Shown here: positions 5,962 through 7,531 of the stretch, in pieces
Layout of the letters: every line of letters begins with the position of its first letter
Numbering within the stretch: the first letter of the stretch is position 1
Origin: Alphaproteobacteria bacterium
GTDB taxonomy: Bacteria > Pseudomonadota > Alphaproteobacteria > Rickettsiales > VGDC01
Assembly (NCBI GenBank): GCA_016869895.1
Contig: VGDC01000086.1
Span: 1 to 7,531, forward strand
Reading direction: 5' to 3'
DNA length: 7,531 nt
Position numbers and translations under genes: made by a program
Notes under the pieces: model-generated
The model's database searches: none
What the model saw: only the letters and a program-made list of their open reading frames with translations
What the model was told of the DNA's origin: nothing

Positions 5962-7531
5962 ACCAAACGCCTACTTATCGATGCCACGCATACCGAAGAA
6001 ACCCGTGTCATCATCGCTGACGACCAGCGCATCCACGAATTCGACATCAGCGCCACCACCAAAACCCAGAACAAAGGCAATATCTACCTCGCGAAAGTGA
6101 CGCGTGTAGAACCATCGCTGCAAGCCGCCTTCGTCGAATACGGCGGTGGCCGCCAAGGCTTCCTGCCCTTCTCGGAAATCCACCCCGATTATTACCAGAT
6201 TCCCGTCGCCGACCGTAAACGCCTGCTCGAAGAAGTGGCGCAAGAGTTCGAGAAAGCACAGGCGGAAGAGGAAGAACGCGACACTCCCCGCCCCGAACGC
6301 GAAGAGAACGGCGAACGCGGCGAGCGTGGCGAACGTGACCGCAATGGCCGCCGTGGCCGTGGCCGCCGTCGTGGCCGCAACCGTGGCCGTGAGCGTGGCG
6401 ACCGCCCTGAAAATGCCGAACCCCAGCTGGATGAGAACGGCAACCCGATTCCCGTCGAGCTTGATGCGGCATTCGACGGCGAGAACGATTTCCGTGATGA
6501 AAGCATCGTATCTTCTGAGACTGTAAGCGAAGAGCCGATTCCTGTGGATGCTGTCATCTCCGATGCGGTGGACACGGACGTGCTGAAAGGCAGCGAAGAG
6601 GCGGAAGCCGTCGCCGCCGAAGCGAAGGAAGAAGAGGAAATCGCCGCCGGACACGCTGCCTTGAACGATGAAGGGCGCAGCATTCCCGCCGCTGCCGCAG
6701 AACCGGAAGTGGCGAAATCCGACATCATCGAAGAAGCAGAGCTGCTGCCGGAAGCGACCGCTGAAGCCGCGTCTGACACCTCATCCGACACCCCTGTCGC
6801 CCATGACATCCGCTCCGCTGAAGAAGGCGAAGAAGGCGCGCAGCCGCGCCGTGAACGCACCGAGCGTGGCGACCGCCATGAAAAAGGCGAAAAGCCCCAT
6901 CAGGAGGATATCGTCGAAACCACCGGTCAGGGCGATGGCCTTGCCGATGAAGACGACTTCACCCGCCGCCGCAAAGCCAACTTCCTGCGCCATTACAAGA
7001 TTCAGGAAGTCATCAAGAAGAATCAGGTCATCCTCGTACAGGTCATCAAGGAAGAGCGCGGCAACAAAGGCGCGTCGCTCTCCACCTATATTTCGCTGGC
7101 GGGCCGCTACTGCGTGTTGATGCCCAACTCGCCCAAGACCGGCGGTATCTCGCGCAAGATCTCCAGCAGCGAAGACCGCAAGCGTCTGAAGGAAATCTCC
7201 GAGGATATGCGCACGGAGAACGGCATGAGCGCCATCATCCGCACGGCGGGTATCGACCGCACCCGCGCCGAGATCAAACGCGACTTCGACTACCTCCTCA
7301 AGCTGTGGGACAATATCCGCGAATTGACGCTGTCCTCCACCGCGCCCGCCATCGTCCACGAGGAAGCCGACATCATCAAACGCTCGCTGCGTGATCTCTA
7401 CTCCTCCGACATCAAAGACATCGTGGTATCCGGCGAGGAAGCCCATAAACGCGCCAAGGAATTCATGAAGATCATGATGCCCAGCCACGCGGCGCGCATC
7501 AAACTGCATAACGAATCCACCCCCATCTTCT
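5959..7531 (+). CDS. rne: Ribonuclease E, N-terminal part, S1 domain split by a long insert
   Basis: An endonuclease that starts mRNA decay and processes rRNA and tRNA precursors, and scaffolds the degradosome. ATG 5959 (GGAG at 5945-5948) gives MTKRLLIDAT, the normal start of the family, and 524 codons run to the window edge. Residues 1-37 are the RNase H-like start. The S1 domain begins at about 38 (KGNIYLAKVTRVEPSLQAAF, then GFLPFSEI at 67-74), is interrupted from about 85 to 345, and resumes with ILVQVIKEERGNKGA (358-372). The insert is acidic with an Arg-Gly block at about 119-149 and a smaller one near 295-312. The 5'-phosphate sensor motif IRTAG has Arg428 and Thr429, equivalent to E. 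coli Arg169 and Thr170. The catalytic aspartates, zinc link and degradosome scaffold lie beyond the window. An insert in S1 is known in alphaproteobacterial RNase E. RNase G is unlikely because of the insert and start. Confidence 0.96.
   Translation, partial: MTKRLLIDATHTEETRVIIADDQRIHEFDISATTKTQNKGNIYLAKVTRVEPSLQAAFVEYGGGRQGFLPFSEIHPDYYQIPVADRKRLLEEVAQEFEKAQAEEEERDTPRPEREENGERGERGERDRNGRRGRGRRRGRNRGRERGDRPENAEPQLDENGNPIPVELDAAFDGENDFRDESIVSSETVSEEPIPVDAVISDAVDTDVLKGSEEAEAVAAEAKEEEEIAAGHAALNDEGRSIPAAAAEPEVAKSDIIEEAELLPEATAEAASDTSSDTPVAHDIRSAEEGEEGAQPRRERTERGDRHEKGEKPHQEDIVETTGQGDGLADEDDFTRRRKANFLRHYKIQEVIKKNQVILVQVIKEERGNKGASLSTYISLAGRYCVLMPNSPKTGGISRKISSSEDRKRLKEISEDMRTENGMSAIIRTAGIDRTRAEIKRDFDYLLKLWDNIRELTLSSTAPAIVHEEADIIKRSLRDLYSSDIKDIVVSGEEAHKRAKEFMKIMMPSHAARIKLHNESTPIF

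Noticed and set aside
5971..7509. Minus-strand frames of 222-242 aa opposite rne
   Set aside because: Low-complexity Ser/Arg/Phe/Ala-rich shadows of the rne coding sequence.

Overview
The window carries four genes: three on the minus strand (prfB, mrcA and an N-acetylmuramoyl-L-alanine amidase) and, divergently, the 5' part of rne on the plus strand. Protein sequences point to an alphaproteobacterium. The RNase E has a very long acidic/Arg-Gly insert inside its S1 domain, as is seen in that class, and a cell-wall amidase, PBP1A and RF2 lying divergent to rne is a gene order I know from alphaproteobacteria. Coding DNA is GC-rich and the gaps are more AT-rich. I cannot name a genus.

Layout: 1-1097 (minus) is prfB, truncated at the window edge and expressed through a classical +1 frameshift at codon 24. 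A 287-nt gap follows (1098-1384) with several inverted repeats, including a bidirectional terminator-like hairpin and a 115-bp element bounded by 17-bp inverted repeats. 1385-3907 (minus) is mrcA (PBP1A). A 90-nt AT-rich gap holds a candidate extended -10 and helically phased A-tracts. 3998-5284 (minus) is the AMIN/Amidase_3 amidase. From 5321 to 5958 there is a long gap with no convincing gene. It contains a compact G-quadruplex motif on the minus strand, several hairpins on the plus strand and, at its right end, a hairpin that buries both the ribosome binding site and the start codon of rne. 5959-7531 (plus) is rne, cut before its catalytic aspartates.

Functionally, PBP1A builds peptidoglycan and the amidase cuts it during cell separation. 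RF2 ends translation at UGA and UAA. RNase E starts mRNA decay and rRNA/tRNA processing. This is a conserved housekeeping block, not an accessory island; I see no mobile element gene, CRISPR array, tRNA or rRNA. The unusual content is in the non-coding DNA and in recoding: the prfB frameshift, the occluded rne start with a tiny overlapping upstream ORF, the G-quadruplex and hairpin cluster, and the inverted-repeat element before prfB.
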